Below are positions 32,537-42,789 of a stretch of DNA of 64,000 bases, piece by piece. Source of the stretch: Neoarius graeffei (Eukaryota; Chordata; Actinopteri; Siluriformes; Ariidae); assembly GCF_027579695.1 (NCBI RefSeq), contig NC_083571.1, positions 93,234,686 through 93,298,685 on the forward strand, given 5' to 3'. Each line of letters begins with the position of its first letter. The first letter of the stretch is position 1. The translations under genes were made by a program, and so were the position numbers. The notes under the pieces are model-generated. The model was not told where the DNA came from. It saw nothing but the letters and a program-made list of their open reading frames with translations, and searched no databases.

Positions 32537-33192
32537 AATCATCACAAGCATCCATCATTGTACCCAACAGTACTAATTAAACAACAACTAACATAGCCAT
32601 TATGAGAATAACATTAAGGTTTACCTCAATCCAGTATTAGGAAAGACTGGATAGTATGCATGTGACATTTGGCAATGCTAATAACTGCAATGCCCACTCT
32701 GTAATGAGAATACAAAATAACATTATCATAAATAAACATGAACTATCACATCCCCCACAGTAAAATGTTAATCCTATGGCTAAAACATCTTCAAAATGAT
32801 AATACAATCATAATAATGGACAACATGGCATTTAAACAGTTCTCCTCACAATTAGTACTGTGTAATTCACTCAACTCTTTGCAAAAAAAAGAAAGAAAGA
32901 AGTAATTGTAACGCTACACAGGCTGCATTGGATATTAATTTGTTACAATAACGGTCACGTTATCATTACTAATCAAAAGCTTAACACTTTAACTCACAGT
33001 CAGCAATCAATAATTATGGCGCAAGGCCACAAGCATCCCCACAACACTCAATGCACATTCAGGCAAACTAGGACTGCTCACACCTAGCAATAGGCATAGG
33101 TGAAAATACAAATTCAATCCAAATTGCTTGAAACTGCTCTCATTGAATTCAGAATTAAATGCTAAACACCTTACTTTTTACAGAATTAAAAT
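32537..33192. other. AT-rich spacer, no gene
   Basis: No exon, RNA gene or repeat recognised. Confidence 0.4.
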
Positions 33193-33204
33193 ATGTTCAT
33201 CCAT

Positions 33205-33336
33205 CTCATCTCATCTCATTATCTGTAGCCGCTTTATCCTGTTCTATAGGGTCGCAGGCAAGCTGGAGCCTATCCCAGCTGATTACGGGCGAAAGGCAGG
33301 GTACACCCTGGACAAGTCGCTAGGTCATCACAGGGC
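33205..33336 (-). mobile_element. 5'-truncated SINE, reverse
   Basis: Only the 3' third is present. Target duplication ATGTTCATCCAT (33193-33204 and 33337-33348) proves a true truncated insertion. Confidence 0.9.
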
Positions 33337-33348
33337 ATGTTCATCCAT

Positions 33349-33716
33349 TCTTGAGATATTACAAATCAAAGATTGAAAAGTGACTTAATTTTTAGAAAAC
33401 TGACACAATATTCTGTATGAGGATAACATGGTCCAAAATGGGCCTCATTAACGAATGAGATCAAGTGTTCTTTCTTAATAACTTTTTTATTTTTCAAGAT
33501 ATTTACATGGAAATTGGCAGGCACATAGATGGTTGTATACCGAATACAAAATTTGAAAAATTAGTAAAAACCAATGATGCAAATTAGTATTTAATTAGCA
33601 TTAATTTTGCTAATTAGGTTTAAAAATTTTAAATCAGTACACTCAATAAAAAAGTAATTAAATATTATTTCTAATACCCTCTTTGTGCTCTGTAGGCCTT
33701 TGTATTTCTCAAAAGT
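33349..33716. other. AT-rich spacer, no gene
   Basis: Nothing recognised. It directly precedes the LTR retrotransposon. Confidence 0.4.
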
Positions 33717-33721
33717 AGGGC

Positions 33722-34028
33722 TGTGGCAGCGGGGGCGTGGTCAAGCGCCGGTCTGTGACAGGAGGGTGGAGCCGGGGAAGGTGAGTGGCAGAATCGCGAC
33801 ACCTGAGGATAATTAACCTGTGTTTGTGTGTGTGTTTTCCCAGTAACCGCTCCCTATTTAAGGAGGCAGAGAGAGAGGAGAGGGAGCGCAACCCGGGACC
33901 AGACAAGTGTGTGCGTGTGAATGAATGAATGCGATTATACTGAAAAGTTGTAAAAATAAATCGCCTGTCTGCCTCCAAACGCTGTCCTGCCGTCCTCTGT
34001 GCACCACCCACACTCGATACGCGCTACA
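33722..34028 (+). repeat. 5' LTR of the Gmr1-like element
   Basis: Begins TGTGGCAGC and ends GCGCTACA. It contains CTATTTAAGG (TATA-like, about 33852-33861) and AATAAA (33955-33960). It differs from the 3' LTR at two positions: CCGCTCCC here against CTGCTCCC, and GCACCACCC against GCTCCACCC. Confidence 0.95.
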
Positions 34029-34029
34029 G

Positions 34030-34047
34030 TGGTGCCGAAACCCGGGA
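34030..34047 (+). other. Primer binding site, tRNA-Phe type
   Basis: TGGTGCCGAAACCCGGGA starts one base after the LTR. Its inverse ends in TTTCGGCACCA, the 3' end of vertebrate cytosolic tRNA-Phe, with all 18 bases complementary as far as I recall that tRNA. Confidence 0.85.
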
Positions 34048-34076
34048 CTAAGGTGGAGCACCAACCCAGCAGCCCC

Positions 34077-34964
34077 ATGGAATCCTCCCCGTTCGCGGAC
34101 TTGGTCCACGCCCTCGCCACGGCTCAGCAGAGCCAGCACCAGGCACTCGTCACGCTCCGAAAGGAGCAGGAGCGCCGCTTTGAAGCCCTGGTGCTGGCCC
34201 AGCAGGAAGATCGAGAGGCGTTCCGGCGTCTCCTCGCGTCGGCGGGGTCCACCAGCGCCCCGGCCGCGGGCCCGTCTCCCCTCACCATGACCAAGATGGG
34301 CCCGCAGGACGACCCCGAGGCCTTCATCACATTGTTCGAGCAGGTCGCCGAAGCCTCGGGGTGGCCGATGGAGCAGCGCGCGGCGCGCCTCCTCCCCCTC
34401 CTGACGGGAGAGGCGCCGCTGGCCGCACTACAGCTCCCCGCCGACCGCAGGCTGGCCTACGCCGACCTTCACCGGGCTGTCCTCCAGCGCGTGGGGCGCA
34501 CGCCGGAGCAGCAGCGCCAGCGCTTCCGCGCGCTGCGGATGGAGGAAGTCGGCAGCCCGTTCGCGTTCGGCCAGCAGCTCCGGGACGCCTGCTGGTGGTG
34601 GCTGAGGGCCGAAGATCGCGACGCCGAGGGAATCATCGACCAGGTGGCGCTGGAACAGTTCATCGCCCGCTTACCAGCTGGAACCGCGGAGTGGGTCCAG
34701 TGCCACCGCCCGGCGTCGCTGGATCAGGCCGTGGGACTGGCGGAGGATCATCTGGCGGCTGTTCCGGCAGCAGGACAGCGGACGGCATCATCTTCTTTCT
34801 CCTCTCCTCTCTCTCTTTCTCCCCCCCCCTCCCGTGTCCCGTCCTCGCCCCATTCCCCCACCGCGGAGGCGGGGGCCGGCTCCACCCCAGCCGGCCCGCC
34901 GCACCCGTGGTGCCCTCCCGTTTCTCCCTTCTGTGTCTGTCTCTCCCCCCCCTCAGGTGAGTGA
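34077..34964 (+). CDS. gag: Gag with SCAN-like capsid region (frame broken)
   Basis: The ATG at 34077 follows the primer site by 30 bases; frames opening earlier lie in the LTR. An N-terminal helical, glutamine-rich stretch (about residues 10-55) is followed by the capsid part: DDPEAFITLFEQVA (about 80), RFRALRMEEVGSPFAFGQQLRDACW (about 155-180), and VALEQFIARLPAGTAEWV (about 200), which resembles the SCAN domain of vertebrate zinc-finger proteins. Known: SCAN is thought to derive from a Gmr1-like capsid. The frame then runs through proline/serine-rich sequence to a stop at 34964, while the zinc knuckle lies in the +1 frame. A C-run (34821-34829 or 34945-34952) is the probable slip point. Gag assembles the particle around the RNA. 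Confidence 0.85.
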   Translation: MESSPFADLVHALATAQQSQHQALVTLRKEQERRFEALVLAQQEDREAFRRLLASAGSTSAPAAGPSPLTMTKMGPQDDPEAFITLFEQVAEASGWPMEQRAARLLPLLTGEAPLAALQLPADRRLAYADLHRAVLQRVGRTPEQQRQRFRALRMEEVGSPFAFGQQLRDACWWWLRAEDRDAEGIIDQVALEQFIARLPAGTAEWVQCHRPASLDQAVGLAEDHLAAVPAAGQRTASSSFSSPLSLSPPPSRVPSSPHSPTAEAGAGSTPAGPPHPWCPPVSPFCVCLSPPSGE

Positions 34965-35460
34965 GCCCCAGAGCACAGCTGCAGAGGGAAGGCCCGGGCC
35001 GGTTTGCTGGCGCTGCGGGGAACCGGGCCACCTGCAGCAACAGTGTGTAGCGATGGAAGTGGGGGCGGTGGTGCGGATCCCCGACGCGCCAGAGGCTGCC
35101 CTCGATCGGGCCGGAGCGTATCGCATACCGGTAAGTGTACAAGGGGCTACATATCAGGCGTTGGTGGATTCAGGTTGCAATCAGACCTCAATCCGCCAAA
35201 GCCTGGTGCAAGGCGAGGCATTGGGGGGAGCACAAGGGGTGAAGGTGTTGTGTGTGCACGGGGATATTCACAGCTACCCGTTGGTGTCGGTCCACATACA
35301 TTTCAGAGGGGAGAAATCGATAGTGAAGGCGGTGGTTAATCCTCGCCTTACCCACTCTTTGATTTTGGGGACTGATTGGCCGGGATTTCGGGGTTTAATG
35401 GCACGCCTAATAAAGAGTGGGTCCTGCCGGTTAACAGGGGAGGGCCCGGTGTCGCTTTGG
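34965..35460 (+). CDS. Zinc knuckle and aspartic protease region
   Basis: In the frame shifted from Gag: a CCHC knuckle (CWRCGEPGHLQQQC, about 35005-35046) that would bind RNA, then ALVDSGCNQTSIR (about 35158-35196), the DSG active site of a retropepsin in place of the commoner DTG, and later LILGTDWPGF, the hydrophobic-hydrophobic-Gly flap partner. It has no start of its own and so depends on translation from Gag. The frame departs again near 35455, where pol resumes in the original frame. It cuts the polyprotein during particle maturation. Confidence 0.75.
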
Positions 35461-38327
35461 CTGGAGCTGCGGTCGCAGAGCCGTCTACGTCATCTCCGCG
35501 ACAGAGTGAGGAGCCACCGGCCCCTCCTCTTTCTATTGGGGAATCCCTCGCGGATTTCCCACTGGAACAATCGCGAGACGAGACTCTGCGACACGCGTTT
35601 GACCAAGTGAGAGTAATCGATGGTCAGACGCTCCCGCCGGGCGCCACCCCGTCCTTCCCCTATTTTTCCATTTTGAAGGATAGGTTATACCGAGTGACGC
35701 AGGACACTCAGACGAAAGAGCGAGTCACCCAATTGCTAATTCCAAAGAGCCACAGGGAATTGGTATTTCAGGCGGCTCACTTTAATCCCATGGCTGGACA
35801 CCTCGGGCAGGATAAGACACTCGCCCGGATAATGGCCCGATTCTATTGGCCGGGGATTCGCGGCGACGTCCGTAAGTGGTGTACGGCGTGCCGCGAATGC
35901 CAGTTAGTAAATCCAGCGGCCATTCCAAAAGCGCCCTTGCGCCCCCTACCATTAATCGAGACCCCGTTCGAAAGGATTGGGATGGATCTCGTCGGGCCAT
36001 TAGATCGGTCAACACGAGGGTACCGCTTTATATTGGTTCTGGTGGACTATGCAACGCGATACCTGGAAGCGGTGCCTCTTCGCAATATCTCAGCACGCAG
36101 TATTGCGGAGGCCCTCTTCCACGTCATCTCCCGGGTTGGAATCCCGAAAGAGATTCTGACTGACCAAGGCACCTCGTTTATGTCACGAACACTGAGCGAA
36201 CTGTATGGGCTACTGGGTATTAAGCCGATCCGCACCAGCGTTTATCACCCACAGACGGACGGTTTAGTTGAACGGTTCAACCGCACCCTCAAGAATATTA
36301 TCAAAAAATTCGTAAGTGAGGACGCACGTAACTGGGATAAGTGGCTCGAACCCTTGTTGTTTGCAGTGCGAGAGGTCCCCCAAGCCTCCACGGGGTTCTC
36401 CCCGTTTGAATTATTATATGGGCGTAAGCCGCGCGGCATCTTAGATGTACTGCGGGAAAATTGGGAGGAGGGACCTTCACCGAGCAAAAACAAAATTCAG
36501 TACGTTATGGATCTGCCCGCAAAACTCCACACGCTCACCCACCTAACTCAGGAGAATTTGCGGCAGGCCCAGGAATGGCAAGCCCGCATGTACAACAAGG
36601 GCACGCACCTTAGAGAGTTCACTCCGGGAGATAAGGTACTCGTCCTGTTGCCCACGTCGAGCTCCAAATTAATCGCCAAGTGGCAAGGACCCTTTGAGGT
36701 CACACGGCGAGTCGGGGACGTCGACTATGAGGTTAGGCGAACGGACAGGGAGGGGGCGCTACAGATCTACCACCTCAATCTGCTGAAACTTTGGAACGAG
36801 GAGGTCCCCGTGGCGTTGGTGTCGGTAGTTCCGGAGAAGGCGGAGCTGGGGCCGGAGGTCCAAAAAAGGTCATTGGCATCGCGTACCTCTCCGGTCCCCT
36901 GTGGAGACCACCTCTCCCCGACCCAACTCACGGAGGTCGCCCAGTTGCAGGCCGAGTTTTCGGATGTGTTCTCGCCCCTGCCCGGTCGCACTAACCTCAT
37001 AGAGCACCACATAGAGACGCCCCCGGGTGTGGTAGTGCGGAGCCGTCCTTATAGATTACCCGAACACAAAAAAAAGGTGGTTCGGGAAGAACTTCAGGCC
37101 ATGCTCGAAATGGGTATCGTCGAGGAGTCCCACAGTGACTGGAGCAGCCCAGTGGTCTTGGTTCCCAAGGCCGACGGCTCGGTCCGGTTCTGTGTGGACT
37201 ATAGAAAAGTCAACGCGGTGTCTAAATTTGATGCGTACCCAATGCCTCGTATTGATGAGCTGCTCGATCGACTAGGCACGGCTCGCTTTTATTCGACACT
37301 GGATTTGACGAAGGGATATTGGCAGATCCCCTTGACTCCATTATCCCGGGAAAAAACGGCCTTTTCCACACCGTTCGGCTTACACCAGTTCGTCACACTT
37401 CCTTTTGGGCTGTTTGGGGCACCCGCTACGTTTCAGTGGCTGATGGACAGGATCCTCCGGCCCCACGCCACCTATGCCGCCGCTTACCTAGATGATATCA
37501 TCATTTATAGTAATGATTGGCAGCGGCACCTACAACACCTGAGGGCCGTCCTTAGCTCGCTGAGGCGGGCGGGACTCACTGCCAACCCGAAGAAGTGTGC
37601 GATTGGGCGGGTGGAAGTATGGTATCTGGGCTTCCACTTGGGCAACGGGCAGGTGCGTCCCCAAATTAATAAGACGGCAGCGATTGCGGCCTGCCCGAGG
37701 CCCAAGACCAAAAAGGGGGTGAGGCAGTTCCTGGGGCTGGCTGGCTACTATCGTAGGTTTATACCTAATTATTCGGACGTCACCAGCCTGCTGACTGACC
37801 TCACTAAAAAGGGGGCACCAGATCCGGTCCAGTGGACGGAGCAGTGCCAGCGGGCTTTCTCTGAGGTAAAGGCTGCACTGTGTGTGGGGCCACTTTTACA
37901 CTCCCCTGACTTCTCTCTCCCTTTTGTGTTGCAGACCGATGCGACGGACAGAGGGCTGGGGGCCGTTTTGTCCCAGCAGGTGGAGGGGGAGGACCGCCCG
38001 GTCCTGTATATCAGCCGGAAGCTGTCGGTGCGTGAGGGGCGCTACAGCACCATTGAAAAAGAGTGCCTGGCGATTAAGTGGGCGGTCCTCGCCCTCCGTT
38101 ACTACCTGCTGGGGCGCTCTTTCACTCTCTGTTCGGACCACGCGCCCCTCCAGTGGCTCCACCGCATGAAGGATGCCAACGCGCGGATCACCCGTTGGTA
38201 TCTGGCACTCCAACCCTTCAACTTCAAGGTGGTCCACAGGCCGGGGGCGCAGATGGTTGTGGCGGACTTCCTCTCCCGTCAAGGGGGGGGGGGAGTCGGC
38301 TGCGGGCCGGATGAGCGCCCGGCCTGA
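35461..38327 (+). CDS. pol: Pol: integrase, then reverse transcriptase and RNase H
   Basis: One open frame to TGA at 38325; it extends back to 35376 but without an ATG, so it is a continuation. Integrase first: HHCC zinc finger (H at HFNPMAGH, CTACREC, about 35780-35910), catalytic D at MDLVGP (35985), D at TDQGT (about 36162) and E at GLVERFNR (about 36268), then a GPF-type C-terminal module (KWQGPFEV, about 36678). RT follows: SDWSSPVVLVPKADG, FCVDYRKVN, DLTKGYWQIPL, PFGLFGAPATFQ and YLDDIIIYS (37485). RNase H: LQTDATDRGLGA (about 37930), STIEKECLAIKW and LCSDHAPLQWL. All catalytic residues I can check are present. W replaces the usual R in TFQ(R)LMD. The integrase-first order is the main oddity. 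Confidence 0.93.
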
Positions 38328-38344
38328 GTCGGGCGGTGGGGGTA

Positions 38345-38651
38345 TGTGGCAGCGGGGGCGTGGTCAAGCGCCGGTCTGTGACAGGAGGGTGGAGCCGGGG
38401 AAGGTGAGTGGCAGAATCGCGACACCTGAGGATAATTAACCTGTGTTTGTGTGTGTGTTTTCCCAGTAACTGCTCCCTATTTAAGGAGGCAGAGAGAGAG
38501 GAGAGGGAGCGCAACCCGGGACCAGACAAGTGTGTGCGTGTGAATGAATGAATGCGATTATACTGAAAAGTTGTAAAAATAAATCGCCTGTCTGCCTCCA
38601 AACGCTGTCCTGCCGTCCTCTGTGCTCCACCCACACTCGATACGCGCTACA
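38345..38651 (+). repeat. 3' LTR of the Gmr1-like element
   Basis: 307 bases, preceded by a purine-rich tract (GGGCGGTGGGGGTA, 38331-38344). Two differences from the 5' LTR. Followed by target duplication AGGGC. Confidence 0.95.
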
Positions 38652-38896
38652 AGGGCCTACTACTAGTGTTTATATTAAATAATATAAATGATTCTTATTT
38701 CAATTAATATTCACAGCTTTCAAGGCGAACCTTGAAAAAACTGTGTGAGCCACATCCAATAAACAATTCCGGTTAAGTGAACTGAAATTGACACTAGTGT
38801 TTCTGACTTCCAGTTTATAAAAAAATGTCATTCCGACCACTAAGATCTCAATATTTTTCATCAAAGCAACTACAGTTATATTCTAAAATAGTTATT

Positions 38897-39142
38897 ACCT
38901 CCGTCAAGGAGGTTATGTTTTCGGTAGCGTTGGTTTGTTTGTTGGTTTGTTGGTTGGTTTGTCTGTTAGCAACATTACGGAAAAAGTTATGAACGGATTG
39001 CTCTGAATTTTTTCCAGAGGTGTGACTGGGCACAAGTAACAATCCATTAAATTTTGGCGGTGATCCGGATCACCTTCTGGATCCCAGATTTTTTTAAAGA
39101 ATTCTTGGCGGAGGTCTGCGCTCTCCGAGTGCTTTTCTAGTT
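38897..39142. mobile_element. MITE-like element with CCTCCG ends
   Basis: Left ACCTCCGTCAAGGAGGTTATG and right CTTGGCGGAGGTCTGCGCTC are related inverse ends. The interior has a GTTTG-rich run and GGTGATCCGGATCACCTTCTGGATCC. This is a widely dispersed fish repeat type. Class unknown to me. Confidence 0.55.
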
Positions 39143-39486
39143 TATTTACATGAATCAGTTTGATTTGAAAAAATAAGTAGGTAAAGCTATGAAAACTCAC
39201 TTCAAAGTCTCCCATGAATCATAACATCAAAACTAGCTGACGGAAAATTTTGCTGAATACTTCAGAAACAGTGAGAGCAAGAGAACATCTCTATAAAAGT
39301 TATCTGATTGATATTCACAAGTAATCCAGTGGGAAAGCAATCAGAAGAGAGAGAGCCTGAGCACTTTCCCGTGACTCAAAAAGCACCGGCAGTTTCCCAA
39401 TGTCACGCGAGCAGAGAGTGTACTCTGTTGTACCAACTTCAACCTGCCATTACTCCCAAAGTACTGAAGAGATCTTAATGAAATAA
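39143..39486. other. Spacer, no gene
   Basis: No coding or repeat structure recognised. Confidence 0.4.
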
Positions 39487-39500
39487 ATTTCTTTGGAAAG

Positions 39501-39844
39501 GGGTGGCATGGTGGTGTAGTGGTTAGCAGAACACCCGGGTTCGAGCCCTGTGGCTAGCGAGGGCCTTTCTGTGTGGAGTTTGCATGTTCTCCCCGTGTCC
39601 GCGTGGGTTTCCTCCGGGTGCTCCGGTTTCCCTCACAGTCCAAAGACATGCAGGTTAGGTTAACTGGTGACTCTAAATTGACCGAAGGTGTGAATGGTTG
39701 TCTGTGTCTATGTGTCAGCCCTGTGATGACCTGGCGACTTGTCCAGGGTGTACCCTGCCTTTCGCCCGTAGTCAGCTGGGATAGGCTCCAGCTTGCCTGC
39801 GACCCTGTAGAACAGGATAAAGCGGCTAGAGATAATGACATGAG
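39501..39844 (+). mobile_element. SINE with deletion between A and B boxes
   Basis: Target duplication ATTTCTTTGGAAAG (39487-39500 and 39845-39858). The head reads GTGTAGTGGTTAGCAGAACACCCGGGTTCGAG. The anticodon-loop region found in the other copies is missing, so A- and B-box-like words are unusually close. Confidence 0.9.
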
Positions 39845-39858
39845 ATTTCTTTGGAAAG

Positions 39859-40562
39859 CAGATATTATAAGCTTTTTAATGATAGTATCCACGACAGAAA
39901 ATATTCAAGAGTTAAGCAATGATAGATTTGGAAAATTACATGATTGTCTGCATGCACAATTTTCACACCATGGCCAGCGAGCGTCTGATAGGCCTACTAG
40001 CAACATTAGCACAACACTGCTAGCTTAGCAAGACGAACGGAAGGAAGAAAAAAACAGCACTTTCCAAGTTCCCAGTCATTTCTTCTTCAGTTATCTTCCA
40101 TTTTGATTAGTTAGCTTGTAGATAAACTATGTTTTACTAACTCTTAATTTTTAATGCTACTCTTGTCTGTGTGATTGATCACACAGGAGCGCTGTGATCT
40201 GTCAATCAAGTTTAAATAGGGGAGGGACTTAAACAAACTATGATCTCTAATTGATTGATCCTTCTCTATTTGCTCAAATAAAGACAGAAACTTTATACAC
40301 AACATTAATGCATTGTTTAAACCTTATTTGTCACTAGGTTACACTGAATTCACTGGGATCCCTGTCCAGATGCACCAGATGTCTTGTGAACCATTCTGGC
40401 AAAGCTTTCTTAAAAAAAAAAAGAGCAATAGTGTACCGCCTATTCATTTCTGTTTAGAAGACATTATTATCTTTTCAAACCAAATAATGTATTCATATTT
40501 GGTTACATCCCTAAGCTATATGAAATCAAATCTATTTATTTAAAAATGAATTGCACCCAAAA
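39859..40562. other. AT-rich spacer, no gene
   Basis: Nothing recognised; a GATTGATC word recurs near 40164 and 40249. Confidence 0.4.
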
Positions 40563-41106
40563 ATCTCATGTAAAATGCAGTCAAATATTTGGACACTGAT
40601 TTATTCATAGGATTTTCTGTATTTTGACCATTTTCTATAGTGTAGAACGATGCTGAAGACATCAAAACAATGAAATAACATCTGGAACATTTACGGAATT
40701 ACGTGGTAAATAAAAAGTGTTAAAAATGTTTCATATTTTAGATTCTTCAAAGTAGCCAGTGTTTACCTTGATGACGCTTTGCACGCCATTGTCATTATCT
40801 TAACCAGCTTCATGAAGTAGTCACCTGGAATGCTTTTCGATTAATAGGTGTCTCATCAAAAGTTAATTAGTGCAATTTCTTGCCTTCTTAATGTGTCTGA
40901 GATCAAACAGTAAATAGTAAATAATAAAAAATACAGTAAATAGCCCTATTCCACAACTGTAGTCATCCATATTATGTCAAGAACCACAAAGTAAAGAGAA
41001 ATGACAGTCCATCATTACTTTAAAACATGAAGTGTCTTTTAATTCATAATAATAAAGAAAAAACACTGAATTACAAGGTATGTTCAAACTTTTGACTGGT
41101 ACTGTA
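40563..41106. mobile_element. Tc1-derived MITE
   Basis: The left part (CAGTCAAATATTTGGACAC) and the right end (TTCAAACTTTTGACTGGTACTGTA) are the inverse-related CAGTCAAAA-GTTTGGACAC ends of a common fish Tc1-like family. The interior keeps noncoding Tc1 flank words (ATTTTAGATTCTTCAAAGTAGCC, CACCTGGAATGC) but no transposase. Confidence 0.75.
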
Positions 41107-41137
41107 CCCGGTAATTAACATATTTGTGACATATTCT

Positions 41138-41503
41138 GGGGCGGCACGGTGGTGTAGTGGTTTGCACTGTCGCCTCACAGCAAGAAGGTCCGGGTTCGAG
41201 CTCAGCGGCCGGCGAGGGCCTTTTTGTGTGGAGTTTGCATGTTGTCCACGTGGGTTTCCTCCAGGTGCTCCAGTTTCCCCCACAGTCCAAAGACATGCAG
41301 GTTAGGTTAACTGGTGACTCTAAATTGACCGTAGGTGTGAATGTGAGTGTGAATGGTTGTCTGTGTCTATGTGTCAGCCCTGTGATGACCTGGCAACTTG
41401 TCCAGGGTGTACCCCGCCTTTCGCCCGTAGTCAGCTGGGATAGGCTCCAGCTTGCCTGCGACCCTGTAGAACAGGATAAAGCGGCTAATGATAATGAAAT
41501 GAG
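41138..41503 (+). mobile_element. tRNA-derived SINE
   Basis: Target duplication GTGACATATTCT (41126-41137 and 41504-41515). It carries a deletion in the GTTCTCCCCGTGTCC region. Confidence 0.9.
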
Positions 41504-41702
41504 GTGACATATTCTAAAGCAATAATGCAGTTGTTTTAATTCCAAACATTTCTCATCATCACTGGTTGTGAAACTTGATATAGTCTTTGGCTGTTGTAGC
41601 CCATCCTCCTCAAGGTTGAAGGTGTTGTGCATTCTGAGATGCCTTTCTATCCATCACATTTATACAGAGTGGTAATGAGTTACTGTAACCTTCCTGTCAG
41701 CA

Positions 41703-41925
41703 TTAAAGTGTAAAGTACTCATTCATTCATTTTCAGTAACCACTTTATCCTGGTCAGTGTAGTGGTGGATCTGGGGGGAAATCCTGGGAACACTGGGCAA
41801 GAGGTGGGAATACATCCTGAATGAAAAACTCCATACAGACAGTAACCTCAACTCAGGATAAAACTGGGGACCCTGGAGCTATGAGGCAGCAATGGTACCT
41901 GCTAAGCCCCAATGCTGCTCTATAG
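41703..41925 (-). mobile_element. SINE-like repeat of a different subfamily
   Basis: TTCATTTTCAGTAACCACTTTATCCTGG, GGGAACACTGGGCAAGAGG and a tail-like (ATTC)n at the left edge are related to, but distinct from, the main SINE core. The tRNA-like head at the right is poorly kept. Confidence 0.55.
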
Positions 41926-42655
41926 GCATTATGTCAGTGATTGGTATAGATGATAAGTGAGTACCAAAGGATCTCGTTCATATTTTCATATATTGAAATT
42001 GTCATTAAACAAGGGTGGAATTTATTTTTGTTTTTCCACTTTATTAAGTCAATTTATGATAGTATATTTTCCAAAGAAGTTCTAATGATGCTAGTCTTGT
42101 AATATATTTCAATAATTTTCTGTAATAACCATCTTCAGTGCAATACATCAAGCCACAGAGATCAATGGAAGCCTGAAATCCTTATTCAAAAACATGTCTG
42201 AAATGAAACAGGGTAATTTCAGGATACACAGATGAACAGTCTTGTGCATGCAGCATCTTTAATAATAAAAGCACTTTGAAAACCAATGACATACTTGCTA
42301 GCCCTCAAAGAATGAAAAGCAGTAGGTCAGATTGCATGACACTGTCGCACCCTTCTAGGTGAGGCTGGGGGCATGCCCCCCTGGAAATTTTTGGAAAAAA
42401 AGAAGAAAAAAACAGTGCAAAATGGTGCATTCTCCTGAGTGCCATATTTGAAGAAAATTGTTCGAGAAATCAGACCGACATACTTCACAAAATGCATGCT
42501 TCTCACCTTGCCTCGATGCTTTGATGCTGGATAATTTGATGACCAAATTGCCTTGAACTTGTCATAACAAATTGTTTTTTTATTCTTTGGAGAATAAGTC
42601 AATGATTAAATTAATTGTTGAATAATTGAATAATTAAATGAATAATTCACTATTC
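41926..42655. other. AT-rich spacer, no gene
   Basis: A GGGGGCATGCCCCCC palindrome (about 42367-42381) shares words with 16741-16820. No gene is supported. Confidence 0.4.
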
Positions 42656-42667
42656 ATGATCACCAGA

Positions 42668-42789
42668 AGCCCTGCGATGATCTGACGACTTGTCCAGGGT
42701 ATACCCCACCTCTTGCCCATAGTTAGCTGGGATAGACTCCAGCTTGCCCGCGACCCTGCACAGGATAAGCAGTTATGGATAATGGATGG
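42668..42789 (+). mobile_element. 5'-truncated SINE, older subfamily
   Basis: Only the 3' third is present, with a (GGATG)n tail. Target duplication ATGATCACCAGA (42656-42667 and 42790-42801). Confidence 0.9.

Larger units (their letters stand above)
33722..38651 (+). mobile_element. Young Gmr1-like Ty3/gypsy LTR retrotransposon
   Basis: A complete 4.93 kb element: 307-base LTRs at each end differing at two positions, a 5-base target duplication AGGGC (33717-33721 and 38652-38656), a tRNA-Phe-type primer site, Gag, zinc knuckle, protease, then integrase, reverse transcriptase and RNase H. Integrase lies before RT, the order of Ty1/copia, yet the RT is of Ty3/gypsy type. Known: this order defines the Gmr1 group of deuterostome elements. 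Two frame breaks interrupt gag-pol, so this copy could not make the full polyprotein unaided. The near-identical LTRs imply recent insertion. GC-rich coding DNA contrasts with the AT-rich surroundings. Confidence 0.95.

Noticed and set aside
34660-35142. Long minus-strand frames opposite gag and protease
   Set aside because: GC-rich antisense shadows of the retrotransposon genes; no motifs.
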